DNA of 62,994 nt from Clostridium thermobutyricum. GTDB lineage: Bacteria > Bacillota > Clostridia > Ch29. The notes under the pieces were generated by a model. The model worked only from the letters and a program-made list of their open reading frames with translations. It was not told the origin of the DNA and searched no databases. The position numbers were made by a program, and so were the translations under genes. This document shows, in pieces, positions 54,593 through 62,994 of the stretch. The stretch spans positions 1 to 62,994 of the forward strand of contig JAENYX010000014.1 of the NCBI GenBank assembly GCA_016841565.1, given 5' to 3'. How positions within the stretch are numbered: the first letter of the stretch is position 1; each line of letters begins with the position of its first letter.

Positions 54593-55912
54593 CTATTTTG
54601 CGTTTCCCGGCCACCCGTAGTCCTTTTTACCTATGCAGTAGTATTCAAAACCTAACTCTATCATAGAATCTGCATCATAAACATTTCTTCCGTCTATAAA
54701 TATGGGCCTTTTCATTAGCTTTTTCAGCTTCACCGGATCCAGCTTCTTGAACTGTTCCCATTCTGTGACCAGTATAAGGGCATGGGCATCCCGGGCAGCC
54801 TGATAGGCATCGGTGCAATACTCAACCTCTTCCAGCACCTTCCTTGCATTGGGCATAGCCTTTGGGTCATAAACCTTCACCCGCCCCCCCAGTTTTTTGA
54901 TCTCCCTTATTATATCCAGGGAAGGGGTCTCCCTGATATCATCGGTATTAGGCTTAAAGGAAAGTCCAAGGACACAAATTATTTTACCGGCCATCTGACC
55001 CAGAGAATCTTTAAGCTTCTGGATGGGCCGCAGCCTCTGCATCTCATTAATCTCTATGGCGCTTTTGACCAGCTTCAGGCTGCAGCCATGCCCATCGGCA
55101 AACCTCACCAGGGCACGGGTATCCTTCGGGAAGCACGATCCGCCGTATCCCAGCCCGGCCTTCAGAAAATCCATGGCAATCCTGCTGTCAAGGCCCACGC
55201 CCAGAGCTACCTCCGAAACATCCGCCCCCACCTTTTCACAGAGGTTGGCTATTTCATTGATGAAGCTTATCTTGGCTGCCAGGAACGCATTGGAAGCGTA
55301 CTTTATCATCTCGGCGCTTTCGGGACTGGTAAACATAATCCTTCCTCCCATGGGTGCGTATATCCCCGACAACACTTTCGCCGCCTCCATATTGTCAGCG
55401 CCAATTACCACCCTGTCGGGGTGCATTGTATCAACAACAGCGTTCCCTTCCCGTAAAAACTCAGGGTTAGACAGGACGTCAAAACCGGTATCACTACTCA
55501 GGCCTTTCTCTATTATGCCGGTCACCAGTTTCTGCGTCCCTACCGGTACGGTGCTCTTGTTCACTATTATTTTATAGCCGTCCATACACCTGGCAATATC
55601 CTGTGCCACCTCTTTTACCGCTGTTAAATCCACATCTCCGTCGGACAGCGAAGGCGTTCCCACGGTGATAAAGAGCACATCCGAATTGGTCACTCCGTAA
55701 CTGAAGCTTTTACTGAATTCCAGCCTTTCACCGACCATGCTTTCTTCCATCAATTCTGCCAGACCATCCTCATGGATAGGAATAATCCCTTTTTTCAACT
55801 GTTCTATCCTGTCTGCATCCCTATCAATGCATATTACATGATTGCCAAGGTGAGCAAGGCATACTCCCGTTGTAAGTCCGACATATCCTGTGCCTATTAT
55901 GCATAATCTCAT
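54593..55912 (-). CDS. ugd: UDP-glucose 6-dehydrogenase
   Basis: A 439-residue enzyme oxidising UDP-glucose to UDP-glucuronate with two NAD. NAD motif GTGYVGLTTG (7-16); catalytic cysteine in YGGSCFPKDTRAL (near 256-268); NPEFLREGNAV and the C-terminal LSFKPNTDDIRETPS are all canonical. It converges on cotE and lies near a UDP-sugar epimerase, so uronic acids for spore or cell-surface glycan are the likely product. Start ATG at 55912 behind GGAGG. Confidence 0.95.
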   Translation of the reverse strand: MRLCIIGTGYVGLTTGVCLAHLGNHVICIDRDADRIEQLKKGIIPIHEDGLAELMEESMVGERLEFSKSFSYGVTNSDVLFITVGTPSLSDGDVDLTAVKEVAQDIARCMDGYKIIVNKSTVPVGTQKLVTGIIEKGLSSDTGFDVLSNPEFLREGNAVVDTMHPDRVVIGADNMEAAKVLSGIYAPMGGRIMFTSPESAEMIKYASNAFLAAKISFINEIANLCEKVGADVSEVALGVGLDSRIAMDFLKAGLGYGGSCFPKDTRALVRFADGHGCSLKLVKSAIEINEMQRLRPIQKLKDSLGQMAGKIICVLGLSFKPNTDDIRETPSLDIIREIKKLGGRVKVYDPKAMPNARKVLEEVEYCTDAYQAARDAHALILVTEWEQFKKLDPVKLKKLMKRPIFIDGRNVYDADSMIELGFEYYCIGKKDYGWPGNAK

Positions 55913-55936
55913 ATTACAGCCTCCATTAAACAGTTT

Positions 55937-55984
55937 GAGAACACTTTGGCTGGGGTAAAGCCGGTGGGGGTGTTCTCTCTTTTT
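55937..55984 (+). other. Hairpin with T tract upstream of ugd
   Basis: GAGAACAC (55937-55944) pairs with GTGTTCTC (55970-55977), followed by TCTTTTT on the plus strand. No plus-strand gene ends just before it; on the minus strand it lies in the ugd leader. Its role is unclear. Confidence 0.4.
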
Positions 55985-56182
55985 GCAGTAGCATAATATG
56001 CAGCCGGTATTTAAATGTCTCCCAAAAATACCCGGATGTATTCATAAGACAAGGCTGCCCCATGACGGCAAAACCAAATATGAATTGCTGGTTAATTGAC
56101 GGAATTTCTGATATTATGTTAATGTGAATGGCAAACGACCTGATGGCCGCAAATAATTCTGCATAATATGGGGGGCGAGAAT

Positions 56183-56638
56183 ATGGATGGGCTGGGTAGA
56201 ATGGGGAAAGACCAAGCTGTTGAAAAGTGCACACGGAACTTTGATAATGGCTACAGCTGCTGTGAGACGGTACTGCTTTCGTTCAGCCAGTTGCTGGACG
56301 TGGAATGTGAAATTATACCAAAAATAGCCTCACCCTTTGGAGGAGGCATATACCAAAGAAAACATATGTGCGGCGCCCTTTCGGGGGCAATTATGGCAAT
56401 AGGATTGAGATACGGCCGGAACACCGTCAAGGATGACAGAGAACCGTCATCTTCAAGAACGGGAAGGATTATTGAAAAATTCGTTGAAAAGTACGGAAGT
56501 ACCAACTGCATTGATATACTGGGATATACCCCTGCAGATCTGGAAAAAATCACCCGGGACAAACAGCATATAAGAGCTACCATATGCAGACCCCTAATTA
56601 AACAAGTTGCCGAATGGCTGTCGGAGGAGCTTGATTAA
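56183..56638 (+). CDS. C_GCAxxG_C_C family redox protein
   Basis: About 151 residues. It carries the family's ordered cysteines: GYSCCETV (one or two Cys), HMCGALSGAI (CGAxxG), STNCIDIL and ATICRPL. The pattern suggests metal or iron-sulfur binding. Members are common in anaerobes, often near redox or molybdenum-related genes; here modABC lies directly downstream but convergent. The ATG at 56183 is placed behind GGGGGGCGAG; the ATG at 56168 precedes that site. Confidence 0.87.
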   Translation: MDGLGRMGKDQAVEKCTRNFDNGYSCCETVLLSFSQLLDVECEIIPKIASPFGGGIYQRKHMCGALSGAIMAIGLRYGRNTVKDDREPSSSRTGRIIEKFVEKYGSTNCIDILGYTPADLEKITRDKQHIRATICRPLIKQVAEWLSEELD

Positions 56639-56684
56639 CCGTCAATACCACCGTCCATTCGGCGGTTTCTTTATTCGAGGTTTT

Positions 56685-56728
56685 ACTAAAAAAGGAGGTG
56701 CCGGATTACCGGTACCTCCTTTTTTAGT
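56685..56728. terminator. Bidirectional terminator
   Basis: Arms 56685-56704 and 56709-56728 (ACTAAAAAAGGAGGTGCCGG against CCGGTACCTCCTTTTTTAGT) pair with one G-T wobble, loop ATTA. A/T-rich ends give a U tract either way. It serves the cysteine-rich redox gene and modC. Confidence 0.85.
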
Positions 56729-56729
56729 A

Positions 56730-57410
56730 TTAAGCAGATATGAGTTTGTCTTTCTTTATTATTTCAAAGGCCTGGTACGCCGAATCTATACTCTTTACCT
56801 GGCCGTCTTGCATCACCGAAAAGGAATCCCCAATCCGTTCGGCCTCTGCCGGATCGTGGGTCACATATAATACCGGAACATTCAGCAGCTTGCTTACCCT
56901 TCGGAATTCGGGCAGAAGCTTTTCCTTGACTGCCGCATCAATATCGCTTAAAGGCTCATCAAGCAGTATCATCTCGGGCCCGGGCGCAAGGGCACGGGCA
57001 AGAGACACCCTGCTCTTGTAGCCGCCGCTTAACTCACCGGGTTTTTTATCCAGTATATCTCCAAGGCCCAGCATACCAATAATATCCTCCAGCAGTTCCT
57101 CGGATCCGAGGCCGTTGCGCATTCCGTACATTATATTATCAATAACCTTTTTATGCCCAAAGAGTGCCGGATGCTGCGGTACATAGCCTACCCGCCTTTC
57201 TTCGGGTGCCAGACCGGTAATATTCTTTTCCTTGAGCAAAACGCTTCCCTTGTCAGGCTTTATAATACCGGCAATTATCTTGAGAAGTGTGGATTTTCCA
57301 CATCCGTTTATACCTATGAGCACTTTGACCTCGGGCCTGATTTCAAGGTGGGCATCATTAAGAACTGCCTGCGTCCCGTACGATTTATAAACACCGTTTA
57401 CCTTAAGCAT
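56730..57410 (-). CDS. modC: Molybdate/tungstate ABC transporter ATPase
   Basis: 226 residues: Walker A GINGCGKST, signature LSGGYKSRVSLARAL, Walker B MILLDEPLSDID, switch HDPAEAE. It lacks the C-terminal TOBE (molybdate-sensing) domain of E. coli ModC, so feedback by the ATPase itself is unlikely. It overlaps modB by 8 bp and is last of the modABC operon. Molybdate against tungstate cannot be told apart from the sequence. Confidence 0.88.
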   Translation of the reverse strand: MLKVNGVYKSYGTQAVLNDAHLEIRPEVKVLIGINGCGKSTLLKIIAGIIKPDKGSVLLKEKNITGLAPEERRVGYVPQHPALFGHKKVIDNIMYGMRNGLGSEELLEDIIGMLGLGDILDKKPGELSGGYKSRVSLARALAPGPEMILLDEPLSDIDAAVKEKLLPEFRRVSKLLNVPVLYVTHDPAEAERIGDSFSVMQDGQVKSIDSAYQAFEIIKKDKLISA

Positions 57411-58200
57411 ATTTTCTCCTCCTGAAGCTTAACAAAGCAACTATTATTAGAGAAAGAAGGATACAGATCACACTTGCTGTAACCGCCATCTCCAACTCCC
57501 CTTCTTCAACCTTAGTGAATACATAGGATGCCAGAACCTGAGTAGAACCCGGCAGATTGCCGCCGAACATTACAACCGCCGCAAATTCACTTAAAGCCCT
57601 GGAAAAGGCCAGTACAAACCCTGAAAATAGAGCTTCTCCCATCAGCGGCAGCACTATCCGGAAATAGGCCTGTACCGGATTATCTCCCAGCGTACGGGCG
57701 ACATCCACCATTTCCCGGTCGGTGCCATCGACACCGCTGGCTATGGTCCGTGCACTCAACGGGTAGGATACGAAGAACATGGCTAATACTACCGCAAATA
57801 GGGTAAAGGCAAGACCCGTATTGCTTATAAATCCGCAGGTTTTGCGCCCGAATGCCAGCAGCAGAGCCAGTCCCGCCACGGTGTGGGGTATAGCTATGGG
57901 CAGGTCGTTCATCAGGTTTGCCAGTTTGTATGTGATGGTATTCCTGTGAAACAAGTGATAATATCCAAACCCTACGGCCAGTATGGTTCCCATAACAGAT
58001 GCAGCGAAGGCAGCCAGTATGGTATTCCCGAAGCTGTGCCAGAAGACCCAGTCCTTTAATGTCTTAACAATTCCGTCCGGTTTAAGATTCCATGCCAGAG
58101 CAATCAGCGGAAATACTACAAGAAGCAGAAACAGGGGCAGAAAAAACCAGCTGATTAAGTTTTTAGGCATGAATTTTGTCTGCGCAGGGCTTTTATTCAT
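57403..58200 (-). CDS. modB: Molybdate/tungstate ABC transporter permease
   Basis: About 265 residues with six membrane segments. The EAA-type loop reads VDVARTLGDNPVQAYFRIVL. The periplasmic-side helix region is LPIAIPHTVAGLALLLAFG, as in ModB/WtpB. ATG at 58200, 8 bp inside the end of modA and behind GGGAG, is preferred to the longer reading frame from 58278. The C-terminal RRRKYA overlaps modC. Confidence 0.88.
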   Translation of the reverse strand: MNKSPAQTKFMPKNLISWFFLPLFLLLVVFPLIALAWNLKPDGIVKTLKDWVFWHSFGNTILAAFAASVMGTILAVGFGYYHLFHRNTITYKLANLMNDLPIAIPHTVAGLALLLAFGRKTCGFISNTGLAFTLFAVVLAMFFVSYPLSARTIASGVDGTDREMVDVARTLGDNPVQAYFRIVLPLMGEALFSGFVLAFSRALSEFAAVVMFGGNLPGSTQVLASYVFTKVEEGELEMAVTASVICILLSLIIVALLSFRRRKYA

Positions 58201-58972
58201 AGGGCTCCCATCCATAGCTGCAGAATTCGTCCACATGTTCAAAAGCAAAATCCTTGAATTCCCTGGCGAGTTCCTCATTGCCCCCCTTGATTACGCCTAC
58301 TCCAAATATGATCTCGCCGGTAACTTCCTCGTCAAGCCTTTGTACTATCTTAAGGCCGTTCCCGTTTGCCACGCTGGAATATATAAGCCCTGCATCAACC
58401 TGGTCTTCCTTTACCATTATCGCTACCTGGTTTACCGTTGACGGCATGGCCTTAAGCGTATCGCTAACCTTGTCCCACAGTCCGAGGTTTCTAAGAGCGG
58501 TCTCGGCATACATTCCAACCGGTGCCTGGGGGTCGCCCATTGCAAATGTTACACCAGGCTTTGCAAGGTCATCCATGGTGTTTACTTTCCCATCACCCGT
58601 TTCCGATACTACCAGCACAAGACAATCGGACAGAAACTCTTTGGCCTCGGTTAGCTTGTCCTCTTGCTGGGCCATTTCTATGTACATCCAGTCGGCCGAG
58701 TAGTACAAATCACAGGGCTGTCCTTCCCTGATCTGAGCCCAAAGCCCGCCGGAAGAGGCGTAATTGGGTACTACCTTTACCCCTTTTTCAGCTTGAAATT
58801 TTTCTATTACCACATCCATGGGTTTTTTCATCCCTGCAGCCACAAACACCTGCAGAGGCCCATCATTCCCGTTCTCCTTTGGACTGCAACCCGAAGCAAC
58901 CGGAAGAAGCAAAATCATAACCATCATAATTACCAATACATTCGCAATACTCTTTCGTTTATTTATAAGCAC
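58193..58972 (-). CDS. modA: Molybdate/tungstate-binding lipoprotein
   Basis: 259 residues with a lipoprotein signal (LLLPVASGC, acylated cysteine near 29). The mature domain is the type II binding fold of ModA: LQVFVAAGMKKPMDVVIEKF, NYASSGGLWAQIREGQPCDL, QAPVGMYAETAL and VDAGLIYSSVA. It captures the oxyanion outside the cell and feeds ModBC. Start GTG at 58972, eight bases behind AAGGAGG. That ribosome site is base-paired in the hairpin at 58981-59027, and a riboswitch-like leader precedes it. Confidence 0.9.
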   Translation of the reverse strand: MLINKRKSIANVLVIMMVMILLLPVASGCSPKENGNDGPLQVFVAAGMKKPMDVVIEKFQAEKGVKVVPNYASSGGLWAQIREGQPCDLYYSADWMYIEMAQQEDKLTEAKEFLSDCLVLVVSETGDGKVNTMDDLAKPGVTFAMGDPQAPVGMYAETALRNLGLWDKVSDTLKAMPSTVNQVAIMVKEDQVDAGLIYSSVANGNGLKIVQRLDEEVTGEIIFGVGVIKGGNEELAREFKDFAFEHVDEFCSYGWEPYE

Positions 58973-58980
58973 AAAATAAT

Positions 58981-59027
58981 CCTCCTTATCGTTATTTTTG
59001 TTAACCCAATAACGAAATTTAAGGAGG
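58981..59027 (-). promoter_or_regulatory. Hairpin masking the modA ribosome binding site
   Basis: In the minus-strand RNA CCUCCUU (59027-59021) pairs with AAGGAGG (58987-58981), the modA Shine-Dalgarno. Inside, UCGUUAUU (59015-59008) pairs with AAUAACGA (58996-58989). Opening of this stem is needed for translation. AAAGGAG in the upstream aptamer-like region (59062-59056) could compete for the same CUCCUU, giving a switch. Confidence 0.75.
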
Positions 59028-59044
59028 CACTATTAATAGAATGT

Positions 59045-59155
59045 CCATTCCGATCACTCCTTTCCAAATCCGGGGGGCAATCCCGTTTCCAGGATTACCT
59101 TATCGGCCCTCCATCTTAGCAATAGCCTTAGATGTTCAGGCTCGGAGCATTAATA
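59045..59155 (-). ncRNA. Candidate molybdenum/tungsten cofactor riboswitch
   Basis: The leader RNA folds into several stems: AGCCU/AGGCU after GCUCCG; GGUAAUCC/GGAUUGCC closing the loop UGGAAACG; and CCGAU/AUCGG joining both sides of the second stem. The words CUCCGAGCC, GGAAACGGG, GCCCCCCGG and GGAAAGGAG look like the Moco RNA motif, which is known upstream of molybdate transport and cofactor genes. It lies between a consensus promoter and the ribosome-masking hairpin of modA. A covariance-model search would settle the class. Confidence 0.6.
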
Positions 59156-59179
59156 TGATGCCATATCTGGCATATGCCT

Positions 59180-59208
59180 ATTATAATACTGCGTTGCAGA
59201 TATGTCAA
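59180..59208 (-). promoter_or_regulatory. Consensus sigma-A promoter of modABC
   Basis: TTGACA (59208-59203), 17 bp, TATAAT (59185-59180) on the minus strand; a perfect match in both boxes. The transcript would begin near 59173, about 200 nt before the modA start. Between 59209 and the rocB start nothing else was recognised. Confidence 0.85.
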
Positions 59209-59351
59209 TATACCCTGTCAGCATGATTACTTAAACTCTCATACTGCTATTACAGCAGTATTGTAACCGATACCGGCAATTGTATATAATAAATGTGACT
59301 GATGTGCATATATGGCAGTGAGAGCCAAATATGGAGGTGCAGATTCAAACT

Positions 59352-60989
59352 ATGGATACTACCCGTTTGTTATACTTTCTCAAAACCCTTGTAGCCTGCC
59401 CCAGCACCACCGACACCATAGAGGAAACTGAAATGGCAAGGGAGATAATAAGGCTTCTGTCCGAAATGGAATACTTCAAGGCCAACCCCCAGAATCTTAT
59501 GACGCACGACATACCGGGAGACCGGCATGGAAGGTCGGCCGCTGTTGCCCTCTTGAAAGGAAAGGGTGCAAGAACCGTTATACTGTCGGGCCATTATGAT
59601 GCGATGGATACCATAGATTACGGCCCTTATAAAGAATATGCCCTGAACACCGACACAATGGGCAAAGCTCTTGACCCTTGGTCCTTACCACCGGACGCAC
59701 TGGTCGACCTGAACTCCGGTGATTGGATATTCGGCAGAGGAACAGCCGACATGAAGGGTGGTCTGGCCCTTTTTATGTCCCTGCTTGAGCAGATGTCCCA
59801 AAAACCGGACCAGATTAACGGCAATCTATTGTTCCTGGCCGTTCCGGATGAAGAGACCAATTCGGCCGGGATGACCGGATCCATTGAATTTCTCAATCGG
59901 CTTTCCCGGGAACAGGGCCTGGAATACATATGCCTCATAAATACCGAGCCCTGCAGTTTCAACCATGACGGCACCTATAATATATATACCGGATCTATAG
60001 GTAAAATGCTTCCGCTGCTTTACTGTTTCGGAAGGGAGGCCCATGCCCGGGAACCCTTTGAGGGTATTAATCCCAACCTTATAATGTCTGAGATTATCAG
60101 GGAAGTTGAGGGCAATACCCTTCTGTCGGACAGGTATGGGGAAAGCATTACCATGCCCCCTACAAACCTTAAAGCCATGGACCTGAGGGAAGGATATTCA
60201 ATATCCACTCCCCCGGCCGCTGCCTGCTATTTCAACATACTGACCTATAGGCGACCCCCGGTGGAGATAATATCCATGTTGAGGGAAACGGCTGCCCGAT
60301 GCTTTGCAAGCGCAATAGACACCGTCAATCAAAGGATAGACGGGTACAATTCCCGCTCGGGCTGCAGTATAAAAAAGCTAACATGGCAGCCCAAGGTTTA
60401 TACATACGCAGAGCTTTACAATACGTGTCTTGATAAGCACGGGAGTGCGTTTGAAAAATATATTGAGGATTTTATTTATAACCAGTCATCCAGGGGTATC
60501 GACTGGAGGGAAATTACAATTAATATTGTAAGCCAACTGCACTCTTTCTGCCCCGATCGGGATCCCAAAATAATAATCGCCCTTGCCCCTCCCTATTACC
60601 CCCATGTAACGGTAGACGGGCAGTCGCCCAAGGATACGGATGTATTAAAGGCGGTGGATTTGCTAAAGGAATACTCGGCTGGTGAATTTGAAATACCGCT
60701 GAAGGTTAACGGTTTCTTTGACGGGATATCTGATTTGAGTTACTGCTCGATTCAGGACGCCGGAGATGTTATAAAGGAGTTCAAGCCAAATATGCCCCTT
60801 TGGGGACGCTCTTATTCAATACCGGTTGAAGAGATAAAGAAGCTGGGCGTGCCGGGTATTATACTGGGTCCCTGGGGCAAAGACCTCCACAAATACACCG
60901 AGCGGCTAAACAAAAGTTTTTTCTTGGATGTTGCACCCGAAATGCTTCGATTTTTTGTGGACACCCTGCTTGGTATGAATACAGACTAG
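59352..60989 (+). CDS. rocB: M20-family peptidase, RocB-like
   Basis: About 545 residues, the length of RocB (arginine-utilisation protein) rather than typical M20 peptidases. Metal-site motifs: LSGHYDAMD (His-x-Asp), GRGTADMKGG (bridging Asp) and AVPDEETNS (Glu-Glu). The function of RocB in Bacillus is not biochemically defined; amide or peptide hydrolysis is likely. The ATG at 59352 sits 12 bases behind GGAGGTG; an ATG at 59331 precedes that site and has only weak support. No rocA, rocD or rocF gene is nearby, so the symbol reflects family only. Confidence 0.85.
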   Translation: MDTTRLLYFLKTLVACPSTTDTIEETEMAREIIRLLSEMEYFKANPQNLMTHDIPGDRHGRSAAVALLKGKGARTVILSGHYDAMDTIDYGPYKEYALNTDTMGKALDPWSLPPDALVDLNSGDWIFGRGTADMKGGLALFMSLLEQMSQKPDQINGNLLFLAVPDEETNSAGMTGSIEFLNRLSREQGLEYICLINTEPCSFNHDGTYNIYTGSIGKMLPLLYCFGREAHAREPFEGINPNLIMSEIIREVEGNTLLSDRYGESITMPPTNLKAMDLREGYSISTPPAAACYFNILTYRRPPVEIISMLRETAARCFASAIDTVNQRIDGYNSRSGCSIKKLTWQPKVYTYAELYNTCLDKHGSAFEKYIEDFIYNQSSRGIDWREITINIVSQLHSFCPDRDPKIIIALAPPYYPHVTVDGQSPKDTDVLKAVDLLKEYSAGEFEIPLKVNGFFDGISDLSYCSIQDAGDVIKEFKPNMPLWGRSYSIPVEEIKKLGVPGIILGPWGKDLHKYTERLNKSFFLDVAPEMLRFFVDTLLGMNTD

Positions 60990-61110
60990 GCACCGGCATC
61001 CACTCGGGTATTGATTCCGGACAAATACCATTAGGCTTCATGAAGTCTTCCATATCCGGATAACCGGGTTTTTCTTCAGGTTGCGCCGCAATCTCTGATA
61101 GCATAACTGA

Positions 61111-62994
61111 TTACCGGAGCATACCATCCAGTACATCGGCTTCGGTAACAGGCTGCCGACACGCAAAATTTTCACACACATAAGCTGTAGGTTTTTCTCC
61201 TACCATTTTTTGCTGCCTTGTAAAGGGAGCTATTTTGTACAGTTCCTCCTTGCCCACATTCAGCAGAAAGGTGGAAAAGGGTGTAAATCTGATGTTGATC
61301 TTATCCAGCATGGCTCGGGCATCCTCCATGGTCTTTGCGGACAGGACAACCTCCCTGGTGGGCTGTAAGCTGAACAAAAGCGCCATCAGATAGAATGAAT
61401 GGGAGTTCGGGCTGTGACCCACCTGGCCTCCGAAGGCTTCCATCTGCCGGCGTGCTCTGTCTTCTGTCTGTGCGTCTCCTGTCATCCTTGCCAGCCTTAA
61501 CATGTTTAGCAGGGCTACCGAATTGCCCGATGGCAACGCCCCATCATATACCTCCTTGGGGCGCATAATAAGCTGTTCGCTGTCCTCCCCGTACAGGAAC
61601 AAGCCTCCGTTATCATTATCCCAGAACAGCTCAAGCATCTGTCTGTTCAAATCCAGTGCCTTCTCCAGGTAGTAAGTTTTAAAGGTAGCTTGATAAAGCT
61701 CGATAAGTCCCCATACCAGAAAGGCGTAATCGTCAAGGTATGCCGGCAACGCCGATTCACCGTCCCTGTATCTTGCCAGAAGTCTTCCGTCCTGTCTGAC
61801 CAGCTTTTTTTGTATAAAGTCAGCCGCAGCCTCAGCCCGTTGGATATATTCTTCATTGTTGAAGGCTCTTCCTCCAAGAGCAAGGGCGGCTATCATAAGC
61901 CCGTTCCACGAGGTGAGTATTTTATCATCCTTGTACGGGTGTATCCTCTTTTCCCTGCATTGAAACAGTTTTTCCCTAATGGTGTCTAGACGCTCCATTA
62001 AACCGCTGTCTTGGCCAAGCTCTTTAAGGCGGGTATTTATGAGGTTTGGAATGCTTTTACCCTCAAAATTCCCCTGTGGGCTTATATCGTAATATTTACA
62101 AAAGAACTCTCCGTCCTCCCGGCCTACCGCTTCAATTACCCCCTCCGGCTGCCACACGTAAAACTTCCCTTCCTCTCCCTCGGAATCCGCATCCTCGGCC
62201 GAGTAAAAACCTCCCTCGGTTGAGGTCATATCCCTTAAGACATAAGTGAATATTTTCCGGGCAACATCTTTATATATTTCCTTGCCGGTGGCCTGCCAGG
62301 CCTCGGTATAGCAGTATGCCAGAAGGGCGTTATCATACAGCATTTTTTCAAAATGAGGCACCAGCCATTTTTTATCGGTGGAATATCTTGAAAACCCAAA
62401 GCCAATATGGTCGAATATTCCGCCCTTGTACATTGCCTCAAGGGTTTTCTCCACCATATAAAGGGCCCTGTCATTGTTCTCAGCCTTCCAATACCTGAGA
62501 AGAAAGGACAGGTTATGGGGCATGGGGAATTTGGGCGCACCGCTGAAACCCCCGTAAACTTCATCAAATGAGGATTCATAGCCTCTGAAGGCTTGATGCA
62601 CAGTATCCTCCCCTGCTTGTTCAGCATTAATCCTATGCGGCGAATTCTTTATGGCATGGGTAATCCTGTTGCCGGTTTCAATAAGCTGCTCCCTTTCGGA
62701 AGCCCAGGCATCCTTTATCTGCAGCAGCAACTCAACAAGCCCCGGATAACCGTATTTGCCCGACTTGGGGAAATAGGTTCCGGCGAAGAAGGGATTCTTA
62801 TCCGGTGTCATTATTATGGTGAGGGGCCAGCCCCCCTGCCCGGTGATGGCCTGGCATACCGACATATAAATACTGTCAATGTCGGGCCGCTCCTCCCTGT
62901 CCACCTTTATGGCAACATAGTAGTCGTTCAGCACATTCGCTACTTCCTGATCCTCGAAGGACTCCCTCTCCATAACGTGACACCAGTGACAAGT
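61111..62994 (-). CDS. DUF255 thioredoxin-domain protein (YyaL/SPATA20 type), start beyond window
   Basis: The frame is open to the right edge and continues past the internal methionine at 62973: the last codons in the window read TCHWCHVMERESF, the CxxC active site of DUF255 proteins. So about 627 C-terminal residues are visible and roughly 40 N-terminal ones are missing. After the thioredoxin fold (to about 110) comes an alpha/alpha-barrel like that of GH/epimerase enzymes (KFPMPHNLSFLLRY, HFEKMLYDNALLAYCYTEAW, DDKILTSWNGLMIAAL). The family is conserved from bacteria to man, with no established reaction. It converges on the rocB-like gene. Confidence 0.92.
   Translation of the reverse strand, partial: TCHWCHVMERESFEDQEVANVLNDYYVAIKVDREERPDIDSIYMSVCQAITGQGGWPLTIIMTPDKNPFFAGTYFPKSGKYGYPGLVELLLQIKDAWASEREQLIETGNRITHAIKNSPHRINAEQAGEDTVHQAFRGYESSFDEVYGGFSGAPKFPMPHNLSFLLRYWKAENNDRALYMVEKTLEAMYKGGIFDHIGFGFSRYSTDKKWLVPHFEKMLYDNALLAYCYTEAWQATGKEIYKDVARKIFTYVLRDMTSTEGGFYSAEDADSEGEEGKFYVWQPEGVIEAVGREDGEFFCKYYDISPQGNFEGKSIPNLINTRLKELGQDSGLMERLDTIREKLFQCREKRIHPYKDDKILTSWNGLMIAALALGGRAFNNEEYIQRAEAAADFIQKKLVRQDGRLLARYRDGESALPAYLDDYAFLVWGLIELYQATFKTYYLEKALDLNRQMLELFWDNDNGGLFLYGEDSEQLIMRPKEVYDGALPSGNSVALLNMLRLARMTGDAQTEDRARRQMEAFGGQVGHSPNSHSFYLMALLFSLQPTREVVLSAKTMEDARAMLDKINIRFTPFSTFLLNVGKEELYKIAPFTRQQKMVGEKPTAYVCENFACRQPVTEADVLDGMLR

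Noticed and set aside
54417..54620. Plus-strand ORF after cotE (MMTKDIEYG...)
   Set aside because: It starts inside the end of cotE without a ribosome site, runs through the cotE terminator and overlaps the end of ugd.
58989..59015. TCGTTATT-N11-AATAACGA as a ModE-type DNA operator of modABC
   Set aside because: It resembles ModE sites, but it lies about 160 nt downstream of the promoter and is enclosed by CCTCCTT/AAGGAGG, so an RNA hairpin masking the ribosome site explains it better. DNA binding is not excluded.

Overview
The window reads as chromosomal DNA of an endospore-forming anaerobe of the class Clostridia (Bacillota). Evidence for this is the set of sporulation genes (a ytrH-ytrI pair, a CotE-type outer-coat protein, two CotS-family proteins with a partner glycosyltransferase), strong Shine-Dalgarno sequences with frequent TTG/GTG starts, intrinsic terminators with U tracts, PadR/GntR/PucR regulators, lipoproteins, a type I glutamine synthetase of Gram-positive type and the absence of respiratory genes. 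No rRNA, tRNA, CRISPR array, prophage or intact insertion sequence was seen. Most genes lie on the minus strand.

Layout. 0-6 kb: a large secreted FN3/kelch protein cut by the left edge, an FmdB-type zinc ribbon, an SdpR/SdpI pair with its operator, and a tandem P-loop ATPase. 6-10 kb: a ParM-like actin followed by a bactofilin, then a GntR/ABC (YtrAB-like) operon. 10-13 kb: metallo-beta-lactamase fold hydrolase, zinc alcohol dehydrogenase, ytrH-ytrI. 13-28 kb: phosphoglucose isomerase, phosphohexomutase, a 2896-residue cyclic beta-1,2-glucan synthase and a nucleotidyltransferase/mutase-like fusion. Together these could carry fructose-6-phosphate through glucose-1-phosphate and NDP-glucose to a glucan. 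28-38 kb: glnA, a Fur-family regulator, a radical SAM protein, a PadR-DUF1700-DUF4097 cassette followed by the stump of an FtsX-type permease, a LarA-family racemase beside malic enzyme, and small genes.

38-49 kb: a peptide/hydantoin-type utilisation cluster: PucR regulator, extracellular binding lipoprotein, DppBCDF transporter, an M29-like peptidase, a DUF917 protein and the remnant of a second DUF917 gene. 49-56 kb: spore envelope genes (glycosyltransferase, two CotS, CotE) interleaved with a UDP-sugar epimerase and UDP-glucose dehydrogenase. 56-59 kb: a modABC molybdate/tungstate transporter preceded by a perfect sigma-A promoter, a Moco-riboswitch-like leader and a hairpin that masks the ribosome binding site. 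59-63 kb: a RocB-type M20 peptidase and a DUF255 thioredoxin-domain protein cut by the right edge.

The strongest leads are the modABC leader RNA, the actin-bactofilin pair, the sugar-phosphate-to-cyclic-glucan operon, the LarA/malic enzyme pair as a possible malate racemase route, and two gene remnants (DUF917 and FtsX). Family assignments come from recognising protein sequence by eye; no database search was run.
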